NCBI GenBank assembly: GCA_963815495.1
Contig: CAWFGW010000031.1
Coordinates: 158,795-222,794 of the forward strand
DNA: 64,000 bases
Direction of reading: 5' to 3'
DNA from: CAWFGW01 sp963815495
Lineage (GTDB): Bacteria; Bacteroidota; Bacteroidia; Cytophagales; JAAEPT01
Translations under genes and position numbers: made by a program
The notes under the pieces: model-generated
Databases searched by the model: none
Seen by the model: only the letters and a program-made list of their open reading frames with translations
What the model was told of the DNA's origin: nothing
Part shown: piece after piece, positions 53,339 through 63,061 of the stretch
Numbering within the stretch: position 1 is the first letter of the stretch
Layout: every line of letters starts with the position of its first letter

Positions 53339-54451
53339 ATGAAAACTATCGCATTAACCCTTGTCGCTTTTTTTTTAGCTCTTCAAATAAACACCTTTGC
53401 TCAAAGCACGCTTACCAAAGTACCAATCTCCAGTAGGAATTTTAATCCGTTTGGATATGTGGAGTATTTACCCTCGGGCTTTGATGTCACAGGAAATACA
53501 AAATACCCTATTCTTTTTTGGTTTAATGGACTAGGTGAAGATGGTGATGGATTAGATGGAGCGCTAACTACAAAAATATTAAACAGAAATATAAATAATT
53601 GGCTTAAAACACACGATATCCCTTTTATAGTATTAAGTCCACAGAGCTTTAACGGCTTCTGGGAAGGTAACCCACTAAGAACCCTTACCTTTTTAGAATG
53701 GGTAAAAATCGAGTATGCAGATTTTATTAATACAGATCAAATTCATTTTGCAGGACTATCTGCAGGTGGTTATGGTGTTGCAAAGTTAGTTGAGTTTGCT
53801 CCAGAGGTTTCTACTTTCACTTTTATGTCTACCAATACCAACAAGGCTAATGGGTTTGTTCAGAACATTATTGATAATGACCAATATGTGTGGTTTCATC
53901 AAGGATTAAAAGATAATTCACCAAATCATGTTGAAGCTGTCACGTCTTTTTTTGAAGGTATATATAAGGAAGATCCTTCACGTGTTCGACTTACAGTATA
54001 CACTAATTTAGGCCACTCAGCATGGAACGAAGTATATGACAACAGTGGTATGACAACAGCAAAGGAAACAGGCACATATACCAATAAAGGTCAAGATTAC
54101 CCTTACTTTAACTGGACAACAGCAGATGAAACTTGGTATGAATGGATGTTAGCTAGAGGAAAAGATGGCCCCATAACATCTATTAAAAATAATTCAGAAA
54201 GTTCAAATATTTCTTTATCTCCAAATCCTGTAAACCAAAACAATTTATTGGTCCTCAATTCTGAAAGTTCAGACTTAACATCAGTAAATCTTGTTATTTA
54301 TGACAATATTGGAAAACAAGTACCTAACAACAAACTAAACATTACCCCTACTTCCATTGAAATCAATACGAAAGAAATGCAAAAAGGAGTTTATTATATG
54401 AATTTAAATGGAACAGAGGTGAGTAAAATGATCAAGTTTGTCGTTCAATAA
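53339..54451 (+). CDS. Secreted alpha/beta-hydrolase (esterase-type) with T9SS tail, copy 2
   Basis: 370 residues, exactly as long as copy 1 and alignable without gaps through the hydrolase domain: F-G-Y-V-E-Y-L-P, I-P-F-I-V-L-S-P-Q-S, nucleophile S141 in G-L-S-A-G-G, candidate acid D192, and a His in L-G-H-S-A-W-N. The C-terminal T9SS domain is more diverged (L-S-P-N-P-V to I-K-F-V-V-Q). The 211-bp spacer has a TAnnTTTG element (53221-53228), so copy 2 may have its own promoter. A tandem duplication. Confidence 0.85.
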   Translation: MKTIALTLVAFFLALQINTFAQSTLTKVPISSRNFNPFGYVEYLPSGFDVTGNTKYPILFWFNGLGEDGDGLDGALTTKILNRNINNWLKTHDIPFIVLSPQSFNGFWEGNPLRTLTFLEWVKIEYADFINTDQIHFAGLSAGGYGVAKLVEFAPEVSTFTFMSTNTNKANGFVQNIIDNDQYVWFHQGLKDNSPNHVEAVTSFFEGIYKEDPSRVRLTVYTNLGHSAWNEVYDNSGMTTAKETGTYTNKGQDYPYFNWTTADETWYEWMLARGKDGPITSIKNNSESSNISLSPNPVNQNNLLVLNSESSDLTSVNLVIYDNIGKQVPNNKLNITPTSIEINTKEMQKGVYYMNLNGTEVSKMIKFVVQ

Positions 54452-54452
54452 A

Positions 54453-55121
54453 TCACTCCTTGATTAACACCACAATTTCATCAGTCACAATCACATTACT
54501 TTCATTGAGGTCTCTGTCTAGCACATAGACCTCAAATCGTACTGTGTCACCAATCCCAATAACTCCCTGATTGAATATTGACGCGTGATTCCATACAAAA
54601 TTATGCTCCAGAATGCCATCTATAGGTCCTTTCCTTTCAGAAGGATATAACGGCTCAAAACGTCCACCCTTGGAACCATCTGCATCTACTTGTATGTACT
54701 CACCATTCACCTTTTTAAACTCGTTGATGTAAAAATTCACATGATTATAGATGGTATCTGCTGGAATAATAGTTGTGTCGGCTGGATATACTTGAATTTT
54801 ATCCCCCACAATCTCATATGATTCTGGTGTAATTACGGTGTCTGCAGGCACATACTGCTTATTACCATAAGCAGGCTGTGCATATTTATCCTCTTTTGCT
54901 TCATCGTCCGTTATTCCTAAGTTTCCATCGCCATCTTCAAAGGCTATTGCAATAACGATTGAATCGCGCCCTGCAATCGCGGGGTTACTGCCCGCTTTAT
55001 AATACTTCGTAATAGAGCTATAGCGAATAGCAGGCGTTTTCGAATAATCAGGCGGTTTTTCACAACTCAATACGAGCGTGATTATCAAAAAAGTAAGAAA
55101 GAGCCATGCTGTTTTAGTCAT
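54453..55121 (-). CDS. Lipoprotein, unknown function
   Basis: 222 residues. Lipoprotein signal (lipobox L-V-L-S-C at about 16-20). The mature part has an acidic metal-site-like motif D-G-D-G-N-L-G near residues 70-76, repeated P-A-D-T segments, and a beta-rich C-terminal domain ending V-V-L-I-K-E. No family recognised. Its end is 1 bp from copy 2 of the esterases, convergent. A TAnnTTTG box lies at 55148-55155 on its strand. Confidence 0.65.
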   Translation of the reverse strand: MTKTAWLFLTFLIITLVLSCEKPPDYSKTPAIRYSSITKYYKAGSNPAIAGRDSIVIAIAFEDGDGNLGITDDEAKEDKYAQPAYGNKQYVPADTVITPESYEIVGDKIQVYPADTTIIPADTIYNHVNFYINEFKKVNGEYIQVDADGSKGGRFEPLYPSERKGPIDGILEHNFVWNHASIFNQGVIGIGDTVRFEVYVLDRDLNESNVIVTDEIVVLIKE

Positions 55122-55189
55122 CGGAACAAAATTGTCATTAAATTTACCAAATCTAAACGTATTCTACTGATTATTTATTCTTCTTCTCT

Positions 55190-56170
55190 GTGACTATCGA
55201 CCAATTTAGACAAAACCTTTTTCAAACTTCATCCACTTCCTTTGAAGAAAAAGCGCTATGGTTGTTTAGACATCAAGCAGCGTTTAATCCCTTATACAAG
55301 GATTTTGTGACCTACTTAGGCATCAACCCAGAAACGGTAAATTCAGTTTCAGACATTCCTTTTTTACCTATCGGGTTATTTAAAAACCATGAGATAAAAA
55401 CGGGAACATGGACAACCGAAGCCAAGTTTACAAGTAGTGGTACTACAGGAAATAACACCAGCACACACCACATCAAAAGTCTGGATTTTTATTTAAAAAA
55501 TACAGCGACCATTTTCTCTCACTTCTATGCCGCTCCTAAAGAATATGTTGTTATAGCACTACTCCCCTCCTATTTAGAGCGATCCGGTTCAGGATTAATT
55601 GCTATGATAAACCATTTTATTGACTTAAGTAATAATGCGGAATCTGGTTTTTACCTCTATAACCATGAAGCCCTCGCCTCTAAACTCGCTTCACTGCAGA
55701 ACCAGAAAGTAATTTTATTTGGGGTCACCTTTGCGCTGCTTGACTTTGCTGCAAAACACCCGATAGATTTGCCTGAATTACTTCTATTTGAAACTGGAGG
55801 CATGAAGGGTCGAAAAGAGGAAATGACCAGAGGTGAAGTACACCACCAACTGAAACAAGGCTTTAATGTGCCGCATATTCAATCAGAATATGGCATGACT
55901 GAACTACAATCACAAGCCTATTCAAAAGCAAATGGTTTGTTTGAAACACCTCCATGGATGAAAGTTTTAATCCGGGAAACCGATGATCCCTTAACACTTT
56001 CACGCCTTGAAAAAACAGGTGGCATCAATGTCATCGACCTCGCCAACTGCGACACCTGTGCCTTCATTGCCACCGAAGATTTAGGACGACTATATTCCAA
56101 TGATTCGTTTGAGATTTTAGGAAGAATTGACCACTCGGATGCTAGAGGGTGTAACTTGTTGGTGGTTTAA
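55190..56170 (+). CDS. LuxE-like acyl-protein synthetase, orphan
   Basis: 326 residues, GTG start. ANL-superfamily features of the LuxE type: F-N-P-L-Y-K-D-F, the I-P-F-L-P-I-G-L-F-K-N-H motif, the ATP-binding loop F-T-S-S-G-T-T-G-N-N-T-S, then E-T-G-G-M-K-G-R, S-E-Y-G-M-T-E-L and D-L-G-R-L. LuxE activates fatty acids for bioluminescence; stand-alone relatives in Bacteroidetes have unknown substrates. No luxA/B/C/D genes are nearby. Divergent from the lipoprotein gene upstream; convergent on the MazG gene with a 1-bp gap. Confidence 0.85.
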   Translation: MTIDQFRQNLFQTSSTSFEEKALWLFRHQAAFNPLYKDFVTYLGINPETVNSVSDIPFLPIGLFKNHEIKTGTWTTEAKFTSSGTTGNNTSTHHIKSLDFYLKNTATIFSHFYAAPKEYVVIALLPSYLERSGSGLIAMINHFIDLSNNAESGFYLYNHEALASKLASLQNQKVILFGVTFALLDFAAKHPIDLPELLLFETGGMKGRKEEMTRGEVHHQLKQGFNVPHIQSEYGMTELQSQAYSKANGLFETPPWMKVLIRETDDPLTLSRLEKTGGINVIDLANCDTCAFIATEDLGRLYSNDSFEILGRIDHSDARGCNLLVV

Positions 56171-56171
56171 A

Positions 56172-56498
56172 TTACCTCAACTTCTCATTATTCTTATGAC
56201 GATCTTTATCGCGGATGTTTTTCTTGTCAAAGTTCTTTTCCAGGGCTTCGGTTAAGTCGATTCCTGTTTGATTGGCGAGACACATTAACACCCAAAGCAC
56301 ATCAGCCATTTCATCGGCCAAGTCTACTTCTTTGTCGGAGGCTTTAAAACTTTGCTCTCCATATTTCCGCGACATAATCCGCGCTACCTCCCCGACTTCT
56401 TCCATCAAAATAGCTGTATTGGTCAGTTCATTGAAATATCGAACGCCTGTGGTGTTTATCCACTTGTCAACGAGTTCTTGGGCTTCTTTTATTGTCAT
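56172..56498 (-). CDS. MazG-like nucleotide pyrophosphohydrolase
   Basis: 108 residues, single domain. Metal-binding pattern E-E-V-G-E-V-A-R-I then E-V-D-L-A-D-E-M-A-D-V-L, as in the short MazG/iMazG enzymes that remove abnormal nucleotides. Ends with a basic helix (K-K-N-I-R-D-K-D-R-H). In Bacteroidetes it is commonly next to dtd, as here, with a repeat-rich spacer between. Confidence 0.85.
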   Translation of the reverse strand: MTIKEAQELVDKWINTTGVRYFNELTNTAILMEEVGEVARIMSRKYGEQSFKASDKEVDLADEMADVLWVLMCLANQTGIDLTEALEKNFDKKNIRDKDRHKNNEKLR

Positions 56499-56939
56499 TG
56501 GTGAGATATTAGATTGTTAGATGTTAGACTGTTAGATTGAAGATTTGGAATTGTTTGTGTTAAGCGATTTTAGTGTAAAGTGCTTCTTGACTCTTGTATC
56601 TTGGTTCTATTATTCTACGTTTTCACTACATTCTTCGGTCTAACCTCCGGTGCTGACCAAAGATTGTTAGTAGTGAGATGCTAGACTGTTAGATTTTTTA
56701 TAAGATATTTAAAATCTGCATAGGTGGACATTATTCATTATTCATTATTCATTATTCATTATTCATTATTCATTATTCATTATTCATTATTCATTATTCA
56801 TTATTCATTATTCATTATTCATTATTCATTATACATTATACATTATTCATTATTCATTATTCATTATTCATTATTCATTATTCATTATACTTAATACTCT
56901 ATACTCTATACTCAAATCTCGCTACTCCATACTCAATAC
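56499..56939. other. Spacer between dtd and mazG-like gene, made of repeats
   Basis: About 440 bp without genes. The left part (56499-56700) consists of phrases such as gttagatgttagactgttag and 'tcttgactcttgtatcttgg'; the centre is the tandem heptamer array listed separately; the right end (56888-56939) is 'atactctatactc'-type text. No promoter or RNA could be recognised in it. Confidence 0.7.
56731..56888. repeat. Tandem array of the heptamer ATTCATT, about 22 copies
   Basis: From 56731 to 56888 the 7-bp unit attcatt repeats head to tail, interrupted near 56829-56842 by two units in which attcatt reads atacatt. About 158 bp in all. The period is not a multiple of three and no ORF crosses it. 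Copy number is likely to vary among strains. Confidence 0.95.
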
Positions 56940-57395
56940 TCAGTACTCCCTACTCTTGGAATCCATCACAATCGTTACCGGACCGTCATTCACGAGACTG
57001 ACTTGCATGTTTGCTCCGAAAACACCTGTTTCCACGGGTTTTCCTAACTCTAAGGATAACAACGAAGTGAATTTTTCATACAAAGGAATCGCAACCTCGG
57101 GCTTCGCTGCTTTAATAAATGATGGACGGTTGCCTTTTTTGGTACTCGCATGCAGCGTAAATTGAGAAATTAATAAAATCCCTCCTTTTACATCTTTCAC
57201 GGAGAGGTTCATTTTCCCTTCTTCATCAGCAAAAATCCGCTGGTTAATGATTTTTGAAGCCATCCACAATAAGTCTTCTTGTTGATCGTGTGCCTCAAAC
57301 CCCACTAACACAAGTAATCCCGTTTGGATTTCACCATTCACTTTACCTTCAATTTTTACCGCTGCTTCACTAACTCGCTGTACTACTACTCGCAT
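56940..57395 (-). CDS. dtd: D-aminoacyl-tRNA deacylase
   Basis: 151 residues from the ATG at 57395 (M-R-V-V-V-Q-R-V-S); an upstream TTG adds two residues. Family motifs: S-Q-F-T-L-H-A and N-D-G-P-V-T-I (in place of the usual N-x-G-P-V-T), and the E-T-G-V-F-G-A-N-M loop. It removes D-amino acids from mis-acylated tRNA. Confidence 0.94.
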   Translation of the reverse strand: MRVVVQRVSEAAVKIEGKVNGEIQTGLLVLVGFEAHDQQEDLLWMASKIINQRIFADEEGKMNLSVKDVKGGILLISQFTLHASTKKGNRPSFIKAAKPEVAIPLYEKFTSLLSLELGKPVETGVFGANMQVSLVNDGPVTIVMDSKSREY

Positions 57396-57456
57396 TGTCA
57401 ACTATTCGTTAAATTGCTCAAAATATGAGCGGAAACTATAATTCTATAAAGTTAAG

Positions 57457-58635
57457 ATGACTCTTCCCTTTTCCAAACCCTATCCAGAACTTGTCATCAC
57501 GGTAGCAGTGTTTGTTATGGCCTTGGTTTTTTTTAACTTTTCACAACCACATATTTCCTACGAATCGGAACCGCTGTTGGATGCTCACCAATATGCAAAA
57601 GGCTATTTGTTTTTTAATAAAGACCTCTCCCACTATAGTGTTAAATTCCCATACAACACCCGCATTGGCATTCCTTTTTTAGCTACCCAAGTGAGTAAGG
57701 ACGATTTAATTCTCAACTTTAAATTGGTGAATAGTTTACTGTTGTTATTAGCCATTCCTTTTTTGTTTGAAACAATGAAACGGTTACACCTACCTAAGGT
57801 CACTCGATATGTCTTTTGGTTTTTTATACTTTTTCACTGGTTAGGTCCTGTTCGCTATCTTCACCATGAGCCCATTCAAGTAGACAGTGCTTGTTATCTT
57901 ATTTATGGATTATTTTGCTGGATCCTTGTTTCCAAAAAGTACCGTTGGGTGTATTTTGTAACCCTCTTATCCGTGTTATTTAAGGAGTCATTGTTTCCTT
58001 TTTTGTTAGTGACTTCCGCCTTCTTTTTTTACAACAAGCAGAAAACCGAAAGCTTTCATTTTTTCATCAGCTTCTTAGTCGGTTTATTCGTCTTGTATGG
58101 TCTTCGTTATTTTTTCCCTCCAGTTATAGAACACTGGCAGCACCATGGTGCGATTACTATTTTAAGAATATTTAAAATGATTCTTTTAAGTCCTACTATT
58201 CTCATCCGATGGTTTGCTTCCATTGTAGTCACCTTTGGATTTTTGCTCGTCTTTAAGAACTATTCTAAAAAAATTTACACGAAACTATCAGCTTGGCTTT
58301 TGGGTACAGCGCTATTATTAGGACTAATTGCAGGCGGTGACCACAGCCGATTAATTTTTACAGGAATTCCCTTTCTGCTACTTTTCTTCCATGACTTTCC
58401 CTTAACAAAAAAAGAAGGCATGTTCTTCACTGTTTTCTCGCTTCCTTTCTTTCACCTATTCAGTACTATCCCCGATCTCACAGCTGGCTCCGTTTACGAC
58501 AGTTGGCATCCCGAATATGCTCCGTGGCAATTGTTAATGCTTGCTTTCGGCTATACAGGTGTTTGTTATTTCTTATGGAAAGTGTTTTCAAAAATGGAGT
58601 TTACTCTTCCCAGGTGGCTTCACAAAAGACTTTAA
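57457..58635 (+). CDS. Polytopic membrane protein, unknown function
   Basis: 392 residues with about nine hydrophobic segments. An early loop contains H-Q-Y-A-K-G-Y-L-F-F, and the second loop R-Y-L-H-H-E-P-I-Q-V-D-S-A; a late segment has G-G-D-H-S-R-L-I-F-T-G. The layout resembles GT-C-type glycosyltransferase-like membrane proteins (loop acidic residue near the N-terminus), but I cannot confirm it. Its 3' end overlaps the convergent lipoprotein gene by 35 bp. Confidence 0.6.
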   Translation: MTLPFSKPYPELVITVAVFVMALVFFNFSQPHISYESEPLLDAHQYAKGYLFFNKDLSHYSVKFPYNTRIGIPFLATQVSKDDLILNFKLVNSLLLLLAIPFLFETMKRLHLPKVTRYVFWFFILFHWLGPVRYLHHEPIQVDSACYLIYGLFCWILVSKKYRWVYFVTLLSVLFKESLFPFLLVTSAFFFYNKQKTESFHFFISFLVGLFVLYGLRYFFPPVIEHWQHHGAITILRIFKMILLSPTILIRWFASIVVTFGFLLVFKNYSKKIYTKLSAWLLGTALLLGLIAGGDHSRLIFTGIPFLLLFFHDFPLTKKEGMFFTVFSLPFFHLFSTIPDLTAGSVYDSWHPEYAPWQLLMLAFGYTGVCYFLWKVFSKMEFTLPRWLHKRL

Positions 58636-59212
58636 AAATGCGGTAGCCCGTTTTTGGTACCCAAATCATGTTCAATGAAACCGTTAACTCGTCATTTTTC
58701 CACACTTGTTTGCGCTTCCACATATCCAGCATTTCAAACCGTTCTTTCTTTAAATGACCATCGCCCTCAGTTGGTAAACCATATTGCTCGGTAAGCTGAT
58801 TGGCTATTTGGTCATATTTATTGTGGTAAACATTAATGTTATTGATCTCCCCCACCATAATGCTATCTAATTGTTCTGGAGTCAAGTTTGGTACAATCTT
58901 ACTCCACTCATACATCACTTTTTCAACTTTGTCTGCTTTGGAAAAATAATAGCGCACTTTCAAGGGTAACGTTGCTGAGGCATCACGCATGTATACCTCC
59001 GCCTCTTTTGTCAGGTCACTTTCATGCAAGGTGCCACCCTGCACTTTTTCATGAGCAACTACTGCAGCTTTTGTTGCTTGTTCAAACCAAAGTTCCGTGT
59101 CAAGTTGATCATCAGAGCAAGAAGAAAAACCAATAACCGTCAATAATATCAAAATTAATTTACAGACTCTTCGCTCTCGCTCTGAGTGACATTTGTTTTT
59201 AAGAATGAACAT
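58601..59212 (-). CDS. Lipoprotein with repeat-derived leader
   Basis: 203 residues. Starts at the only in-frame ATG (59212), which immediately follows the TAG stop of the MFS gene. The leader reads M-F-I-L-K-N-K then C-H-S-E-R-E-R-R-V, which comes from a dispersed intergenic repeat (59162-59191), then a hydrophobic stretch L-I-L-I-L-L-T-V-I-G-F and lipobox S-S-C near residue 32. The mature domain is helical (E-Q-A-T-K-A-A-V-V-A-H, W-S-K-I-V-P-N-L) and unrecognised. The original start may have been disturbed by the repeat. Confidence 0.65.
   Translation of the reverse strand: MFILKNKCHSERERRVCKLILILLTVIGFSSCSDDQLDTELWFEQATKAAVVAHEKVQGGTLHESDLTKEAEVYMRDASATLPLKVRYYFSKADKVEKVMYEWSKIVPNLTPEQLDSIMVGEINNINVYHNKYDQIANQLTEQYGLPTEGDGHLKKERFEMLDMWKRKQVWKNDELTVSLNMIWVPKTGYRIFKVFCEATWEE
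59162..59191 (+). repeat. Dispersed repeat, 'acagactcttcgct...gagtgaca' copy inside a lipoprotein leader
   Basis: The best preserved member of the family at 8466-8508 and 14782-14811; the minus strand reads tgtcactcagagcgagagcg then aagagtctgt. Translated on the minus strand it gives C-H-S-E-R-E-R-R-V-C, the peptide often seen where this repeat enters a gene. Confidence 0.65.
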
Positions 59213-60518
59213 CTACGCCTCTAATTTTGTGTTATAAATCTGTTTGGAAGGGATTTGTCGCAATAAGAAAAACCCGAGTACAAAGAACAACGCTAACGCT
59301 GCTGCAGAATTATTTTGCGTACCAGTAATTAGTAAGATTAAGCCATAGACAAAAGTTCCCACCGCAGTTGATGATTTTTCTAAGACCTCGTAAAAACTGA
59401 AATAAGAAGCATGATCTTCGGTATCTACAGGCATTAATTTGGAATACGTACTTCGGGAAAGGGATTGCACTCCACCCATCACCGCACCTACAAATACGCC
59501 CAGAATATAGAACTCTAACTTCATTCCTTCTTTCATGAAAAAGGCAGCAATACATACTCCTATCCAAATCAATAAGGTGATAGAAAGTGAATAGACATTG
59601 CCTTTTTTAGCAGAGATTTTTGCAAACACATACGCACCACCAATAGCAACAATTTGAAGAATTAAAACTAAAATAATTAACTCGTTCATTTCCATGTTAA
59701 TGACTTCTTCACCAAAGATGGTAGCCATGTACATGACGGTTTGCACGCCCATGTTGTACAAGAAAAAAGCGGAACTAAAAACTTGCGAAGCAGAGGCAAC
59801 CTTTTGCTTTCGCCCACACTTTTTTCAGCTCTGAAATACTTTTCGAAAAAATGTTTTCTTTTACTTCCTTCTGAAACACATTGTTTGGCAAACGTGCAAA
59901 GGTGATTTGTGCAAACCCCATCCACCATACGCCTACGCTTAAAAAAGAAATGCGGGCCGCCATACTTTCCTCCATACCCAATGCTTCATGGAAGGAATCA
60001 TCGCCAAGTTGGCTACTAACAAGATCACACTACCGATGTACCCCAATGAAAAACCTTTAGCACTTACTTTATCAAAATGTTCTTCAGTAGCGATTTCAGG
60101 TAAAAAAGCATTATAGAACACGTACATCGGCAAACCCGATAGCCGCTAGCGAAAAAGAAAATATGCCAAGTTCAAGGGTGTCTGATTCAAGGAAATGAAG
60201 GGAAATGCAGGATATACTGCCCATAACAAAAGAACTTCATAAACGAAAGTTTGTTGCCTTTGTATCTGCAATGGAGGATAGCAAAGGATTTAACAACGCT
60301 ACTAATAAAAACGAAAACGATAAGGTATAGGAATACAACACGGTGTTTTTAACTGTAAACCCTAAAAAATTAACCATATGATCTTTACCACCTGTCACCC
60401 CAAAAAAGTAAGAAGGAAAAACGGCGGGAATATAGTCAATGAATAGACCGAGTTCGGACCAATCGTACATACACCACGCATTAATGGTTCGGGATTGTTC
60501 TTTGAGTGCTGTTTTCAA
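59213..60518 (-). pseudogene. UMF1-family MFS transporter, multiply frameshifted
   Basis: A single MFS protein can be followed only by changing frame several times. The N-terminal part is 60518-60237 (I-N-A-W-C-M-Y-D-W-S then F-P-S-Y-F-F); 60133-59939 continues (K-V-S-A-K-G-F-S-L-G-Y-I-G-S), then 59981-59775 (R-I-S-F-L-S-V-G-V-W-W-M-G) and 59761-59213 (Y-N-M-G-V-Q-T-V-M-Y-M). The last segment shows the L-Y-N-x-G-V-Q-T-V signature of UMF1/Atg22-like transporters and a run of C-terminal membrane segments. At least four indels are needed. Whether these are mutations or sequence errors is discussed in the findings. Confidence 0.8.
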
Positions 60519-60732
60519 TTTTTTGCTGATTTAAGAACTCAAAGATAAAATAAATTATGAAGGATGGGTTTGCAGATGATATCAAATGCACATACTTTAG
60601 TTGATTGAAAAATTAATGAACTAAAGTGACAGTTGGTAGGATGCTGTTTCGTTTGATCAATTCAATCGATATTAAAGAAGCTTTTTATTTAAAAATAATT
60701 AACTTGTTGTTAGCTATTATCTATTTTAAAAA

Positions 60733-63030
60733 TTGTCAACCAGTTTGAAACAGTTTCTTTTTCTTTTTATTATAGTTTCGTACATCTTTATATTTAGTTG
60801 GCAACCAATTTATGGGCAAAAAAATACTGCTGAAAATGATTCAATAAATAAATTATTCGATTTAACTATTGAAGAATTAATGAATGTTACGGTTGTTTCT
60901 GCTTCCAAAAAAAACGAACCCACGTTTGATGCTCAAGATTTAGCAGCATCTCAAAAGACGAAATACTTCATTCGGGTGTGACAACCATCCCTGAAGCACT
61001 AAGGTTGGTTCCTGGTGTGTTTGTTACTGAATCTACGAACGGAAATTTTGAAGTTCAGATAAGAGGAATCAATAGTGCCCCACCGGCATCTACACTCTAC
61101 AATTCATCAAAACGACATCACGCTGGTGATGATTACAACAGACCCGTATACAATTATTTCAATGGGGGTACTTTCTGGGAGACATTGCCTATAGGACTTC
61201 ATGATGTAGAACGAATAGAAGTGATTAGAGGCGCTGCTTCTGCTTTATATGGACCAAATGCTGCCGCTGGTGTCATCAATATCATTACCAAAAAACCCAC
61301 CAAACAAGGAACACGAGCCTATTCAAACATCATTATGGGTACTTACAAATCAACGATTAGTAATGCCGCTATCTCCTACAGGAAAAATAACTTTAGCGCG
61401 ATAGTATCTGCTAACTTCCAACATAGGGACCGGACTCAGGAAACTTATTACAACTGGGTCGACAACTCCTATACCGTCAATAATTCTGATTCGTACCCAC
61501 ATTCCGCAACAAAAAATTTTAAGAGACACAGAATTAAACCCTAATGCAAAAACAGCTTATCCAGATCCTTCAAAAGCTTTGCAAAAACTAGGTTATAATG
61601 CCTTTCTGGAATATAAATTAGCAGATGACAACTATTTAAACCTCACATTTGGTGGTCAAACTTCCGAGGCACATGTGGCTTTTGCAGACAACCTTGCTAC
61701 TCCACTTACCTACCGCACATCCACTACCCAATATATCGATGCTAAAATGAAGTTGGGTGGACTCAATATTCTGCTCGCAGATAATTTTGGTACTCAAAAC
61801 ATTGGGAAAGGACTTACCGGTTATAAACTTGATTTAAACACCTTTGATGCTGTGACTGAATATGATATACATGTAGGGAAACTTTCATTGAAGCCAGGAT
61901 TAAATTTCAGACATGCTACTTATGATGACTCCAATTATTGGGATATAGAAAATAGTGATGGCTTTATAAACGGGAAAAAACAGTTACTAAACTATGCAAG
62001 TTCCTTACGAGCAGAGTATACGATTGCCGACCGTCTAAAACTCGTTGCCGCTACTCGCTTTGATACCTATGATTTTACAGATAAAAAATAATTATCCTAT
62101 CAATTGTCCTCGAATTATGCCATTAATAACAACAATATAGTACGTGCGCAATATGCAGTAGCTTACAAAGGGGCCTTTATTTTATGACACGTTTAACTCC
62201 CAGTCATCTTATCGACTCCTCTGAAGCTTCACCGAATGTTTATTACGACACTTATGCTGATTTGGAAGGAAGCACTTCTATCGATCAACTACAAATCACT
62301 TCCTATGAAGTGGGTTATCGGACAAAAATCAACAAGCATTTTCATTTTGAAATAGATGTTTTTTACCAGGAGCTTAAAAACTATATCCTACCCATGAAAT
62401 ATTTATGGAGTCATCGATTATGAAAATGAAACAATCTCAGCAAAACAAGAAATAATAAACATTGATTTACAATCACAACAACTCGGAAGCACCATAGCCT
62501 TAAACTTTTGTACCGAAAAATTCCAAATTAAACCATTTCTTACTCTTCAGAAAACGTGGTTTAAAAACGCTACAAAATACAGAAGAGATACTTCATCTTT
62601 TTCAAAACCTGATTTCAATACTAGTTTCCACAACACCTACGATACCATTTCATCCCTTCAACCCAAAGCCTTTGGCGGTCTTTACCTCAACTATTGGCTT
62701 TCTTCAAAATGGAATATCGCTTTAACTACCTATTTCTATTCTAAACACCAATATGACAACATCATCAGTGCCATATAAACTCAAATTAATGTTGACCCTG
62801 AAATTCAAAAGACCTACACCAACGGTATTGGTACCATAAGCGGTAAAGTGCTCTTCAATTTAAAAGTAGCTTACAAGCCTACTCCTAAAGTGGAATTGTC
62901 CCTCTTATTAAAAAATCTATTGAATCAAGACCAATTTGAATATACACGTACGGATAAAGTTCCATTTATGGCATTCATTGGGGAAGTGTAAATTTTTAGT
63001 TTTACCTTCAAGCTATCTTCCTATTTATAA
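60733..63030 (+). pseudogene. TonB-dependent receptor, multiply frameshifted
   Basis: The order of parts is that of a full TonB receptor: signal peptide (TTG start at 60733 or 60745; no ATG), then I-E-E-L-M-N-V-T-V-V-S-A-S-K-K, plug domain (L-R-L-V-P-G-V-F-V, Q-I-R-G-I-N, V-E-R-I-E-V-I-R-G-A-A-S-A-L-Y-G, A-A-G-V-I-N-I-I), then a beta-barrel with tracts at 61579-62091, 62184-62423 and 62454-62990, ending, after one more frame change, near a TAA at 63028. Breaks occur near 60950, 61515, 62080, 62180, 62400, 62777 and 62975. A compensating pair lies at 61109-61135. No SusD partner is present. Confidence 0.8.
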
Positions 63031-63061
63031 CCCAAATGACAGTTATATGCCTACTCGTATA

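Noticed and set aside
55190..56170. Bioluminescence (lux) locus
   Set aside because: Only a LuxE-like gene is present; luxC, luxD, luxA and luxB are not in the window.
56731..56888. CRISPR array
   Set aside because: The unit is 7 bp without spacers and there is no cas gene; it is a simple tandem repeat.
60733..63030. SusC/SusD polysaccharide utilisation locus
   Set aside because: The TonB receptor has no SusD partner or glycoside hydrolase next to it, and its N-terminal motifs are of the general TonB receptor type.
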